Below the pieces are notes generated by a model, which was not told the DNA's origin, searched no databases, and saw only the letters and a list, made by a program, of their open reading frames with translations. A stretch of DNA of 7,211 nucleotides from Bacillota bacterium (lineage in GTDB: Bacteria > Bacillota > Clostridia > Acetivibrionales > DSM-2933), in the NCBI GenBank assembly GCA_023441845.1, contig JAEZNF010000634.1:1-7211 (forward strand). Reading direction: 5' to 3'. Each line of letters starts with the position of its first letter. The first letter of the stretch is position 1. Shown here piece after piece: positions 5,751-7,211 of this stretch. Made by a program: the position numbers and the translations under genes.

Positions 5751-5752
5751 CT

Positions 5753-6526
5753 ATGCTTGTCAATAAAGTTGAAATATGTGGAGTAAACACTTCAAAATTA
5801 CCGATACTGTCAAACGAACAAAAAAAAGTACTATTTGAAAGAATGCATAAAGGGGATACCTCGGCAAGGGAGGAATTCATAAGAGGGAACTTAAGACTTG
5901 TCTTAAGTGTTATCCAAAGGTTCAACAACCGCGGAGAATATGTTGATGACCTTTTCCAGGTTGGGTGTATTGGCTTGATTAAAGCCATAGACAATTTTGA
6001 CGTTTCACAAAACGTGAAATTCTCTACTTATGCTGTTCCGATGATAATCGGAGAGATAAGAAGGTACTTAAGGGACAATAATTCCATCCGTGTTAGCAGA
6101 TCGTTAAGAGATATTGCATATAGAGCTTTGCAGGTCAAGGAAAAGCTCACTACCAATAATTCAAAGGAGCCTACGATAGACCAGATTGCTCAGGAATTAA
6201 AGTTGCCTAAGGAAGATGTCGTATTTGCCCTGGATGCAATTCAGGATCCGATATCTCTTTTTGAATCGGTATATCATGACGGCGGGGATGCAATATTCGT
6301 AATGGATCAGGTAAGTGACGAGAAAAACCATGATGAAAACTGGCTTGAGGGAATTGCTTTAAAGGAAGCGATGAGGCGTTTAAACGAGAGAGAGAAGCTT
6401 ATATTGAATCTTCGCTTTTTTGAAGGAAGGACACAGATGGAGGTTGCCGATGAAATAGGAATTTCCCAGGCACAGGTATCCAGATTGGAGAAAACTGCTC
6501 TAATGCATATGAAGAAGTATATTTGA
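5753..6526 (+). CDS. sigG: RNA polymerase sporulation sigma factor sigma-G
   Basis: Sigma-G directs late forespore transcription (spore coat-independent maturation genes such as SASP and germination genes). From ATG 5753 the protein has 257 residues, near the 260 of B. subtilis. Its N-terminus NKVEICGVNTSKLP (4-17) is a sigma-G signature. Region 2 covers about 46-116 (NLRLVLSVIQRFNNRGEYVDD, then FSTYAVPMIIGEIRRYLRDN), region 3 about 117-195 (RVSRSLRDIAYRALQVKEKL), and region 4 about 203-257 with helix-turn-helix TQMEVADEIGISQAQVSRLE. ATG 5753 has GGGAGG at 5739-5744, 8 nt upstream; an in-frame ATG at 5705 falls inside the promoter -10 region and has no ribosome binding site. Expression seems controlled by a sigma-F-type promoter and a leader hairpin. 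A terminator follows. Arg44 stands where B. subtilis has Asn45, as I recall that sequence. Confidence 0.96.
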   Translation: MLVNKVEICGVNTSKLPILSNEQKKVLFERMHKGDTSAREEFIRGNLRLVLSVIQRFNNRGEYVDDLFQVGCIGLIKAIDNFDVSQNVKFSTYAVPMIIGEIRRYLRDNNSIRVSRSLRDIAYRALQVKEKLTTNNSKEPTIDQIAQELKLPKEDVVFALDAIQDPISLFESVYHDGGDAIFVMDQVSDEKNHDENWLEGIALKEAMRRLNEREKLILNLRFFEGRTQMEVADEIGISQAQVSRLEKTALMHMKKYI

Positions 6527-6603
6527 TCCTTTTTGAGGAATCGGAAGTCAAAGCCGACAAAGGCACTATTTTAGACGGTTTTTTCCGGAATCGGTACTAT
6601 ATT

Positions 6604-6642
6604 AAAGGCTGTTGACAAAAGTGGTGTCAACAACCTTTTTTT
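6604..6642 (+). terminator. Strong intrinsic terminator after sigG
   Basis: AAAGG (6604-6608), one mismatch, TGTTGACA (6610-6617) pairs with TGTCAACA (6625-6632), one mismatch, CCTTT (6634-6638). The loop is 7 nt and the 3' arm runs into seven T (6636-6642). It lies 77 nt after the sigG stop and separates sigG from nrdR. Confidence 0.9.
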
Positions 6643-6667
6643 GTGTTACAATAATACCGTCTATATG

Positions 6668-6713
6668 TTTCGTGAAAAACATTTTACATTTCCAATTCTA
6701 TTTTTTCGCGAAA
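6668..6713. repeat. Two TTTCGYGAAA palindromes upstream of nrdR
   Basis: TTTCGTGAAA (6668-6677) and the perfect palindrome TTTCGCGAAA (6704-6713) lie 36 bp apart start to start. With flanking A and T runs the two also form a 12-bp inverted repeat (6668-6679 with 6702-6713, one G-T pair). They could be twin operator sites or a stem-loop. They do not match the NrdR box that I know. Confidence 0.45.
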
Positions 6714-6729
6714 TCATATACCTTGATAC

Positions 6730-6773
6730 ATTGAACGCGCAACACTTAATGAAAATTCTTTCGGGCGTTCAAT
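6730..6773. repeat. 9-bp inverted repeat in the nrdR upstream region
   Basis: ATTGAACGC (6730-6738) and GCGTTCAAT (6765-6773) are exact reverse complements with 26 bp between them. A weak sigma-A-like pair, TTGATA (6723-6728) and CTTAAT (6745-6750, 16-bp spacer), overlaps the left half and the loop, so the repeat could be an operator or a leader stem-loop of nrdR. Confidence 0.4.
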
Positions 6774-6804
6774 ATAGAATATAAAAGATTGGGAGGGAAA
6801 TTAA

Positions 6805-7211
6805 ATGAAGTGTCCGTATTGTGGCTATGTAGAGGATAAGGTAATAGATTCGAGACCGACAGATGAAAATTCCGCGATAAGGAGAAGGCGGGAATGCTCA
6901 AAATGCCAGAGGCGTTTTACCACCTATGAAAAAGTCGAAAGTGTGCCGCTGATAGTTATTAAAAAGGATAAAACCAGACAGCTTTTCGATAGAGAAAAGC
7001 TTCTGAACGGACTGCTTCGGGCCTGCGAAAAAAGGCCGGTTTCCATAGAAGATCTGGAGAGTCTTGTAAACAACATTGAAAGTCAGATATGCAATTCTTT
7101 TAAGAGGGAGGTTACTTCCCAGGAAATAGGAGCAATGGTTATGGAGAAGTTAAAAGACTTGGATGAAGTGGCATATGTCAGGTTTGCCTCGGGCTACAGG
7201 CAGTTTAAGGA
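6805..7211 (+). CDS. nrdR: Transcriptional repressor NrdR (3' end outside the window)
   Basis: NrdR represses ribonucleotide reductase genes according to the ATP/dATP state. About 135 of the usual 150 or so residues are present, with no stop before the window ends. The N-terminal zinc ribbon has Cys3-x2-Cys6 and Cys31-x2-Cys34, with the typical MKCPYCG start, [19 protein letters not shown] and RFTTYE blocks. The ATP-cone domain begins near residue 48 ([20 protein letters not shown]) and continues to the end, including [14 protein letters not shown], which normally lies close to the C-terminus. ATG 6805 has GGGAGG (6791-6796) 8 nt upstream. The gene is separated from sigG by a strong terminator and so is probably expressed independently, in line with a housekeeping role. 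Confidence 0.96.
   Translation, partial: MKCPYCGYVEDKVIDSRPTDENSAIRRRRECSKCQRRFTTYEKVESVPLIVIKKDKTRQLFDREKLLNGLLRACEKRPVSIEDLESLVNNIESQICNSFKREVTSQEIGAMVMEKLKDLDEVAYVRFASGYRQFK

Noticed and set aside
5705..5752. Upstream in-frame start for sigG adding 16 residues
   Set aside because: The ATG lies in the sigma-F -10 region without a Shine-Dalgarno, and the sigma-G family N-terminus begins close to NKVEICG, which fits ATG 5753.
6537..6594. Direct repeat GGAATCGG (6537-6544 and 6587-6594) after sigG
   Set aside because: It is only 8 bp long, with no symmetry or further copies; probably chance.
6650..6773. NrdR box autoregulatory sites upstream of nrdR
   Set aside because: No sequence close to the ACACWATATMTWGTGT type was found; CTATATGT near 6661 is too short and unpaired.

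Overview
The window is AT-rich chromosomal DNA from an endospore-forming Firmicute, most likely a member of the Clostridia. The evidence is a spoIIGA-sigE-sigG cluster followed by nrdR, strong GGAGG-type ribosome binding sites on most genes, TTG and GTG starts, and a yteA-family zinc-finger gene. The gene order and a pro-sigma-E carrying the [13 protein letters not shown] block suggest the cellulolytic Ruminiclostridium/Acetivibrio neighbourhood, but the genus is an inference.

Left part (1-1782): the 5' end of a minus-strand methylthioadenosine phosphorylase gene (mtnP-like) diverges from a three-gene plus-strand operon. That operon encodes a 76-residue helical protein of unknown function, a one-span DUF5665-type membrane protein, and a yteA-family DksA/TraR zinc-finger protein. 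It closes with a good intrinsic terminator.

Middle part (1783-3887): a 471-base non-coding stretch holds a GC-rich, highly folded element of about 143 bp bounded by a 25-bp inverted repeat (a structured RNA or MITE candidate). It also holds a sigma-A-type promoter bracketed by a perfect 10-bp inverted repeat. This promoter precedes a 12-span MFS transporter. A second non-coding stretch carries a possible short minus-strand membrane ORF and then the spoIIGA promoter, which has perfect -35 and -10 hexamers at an abnormal 21-bp spacing and a Spo0A-box-like overlap, as expected of Spo0A-activated promoters.

Right part (3888-7211): spoIIGA (membrane aspartic protease) and sigE (pro-sigma-E, its substrate) form the mother-cell activation module. 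sigG encodes the late forespore sigma factor. Between sigE and sigG lie a terminator-like hairpin and then a second hairpin that buries the sigG ribosome binding site. A sigma-F-type promoter has its -10 element inside the left arm of that second hairpin, so sigma-F transcripts should start in the loop and escape it, while read-through from sigE should be blocked. This is the most interesting arrangement in the window. After a strong terminator, nrdR (ribonucleotide reductase repressor) begins and runs off the end; its upstream region has two TTTCGYGAAA palindromes and another inverted repeat.

No rRNA, tRNA, CRISPR array or transposase gene was seen.
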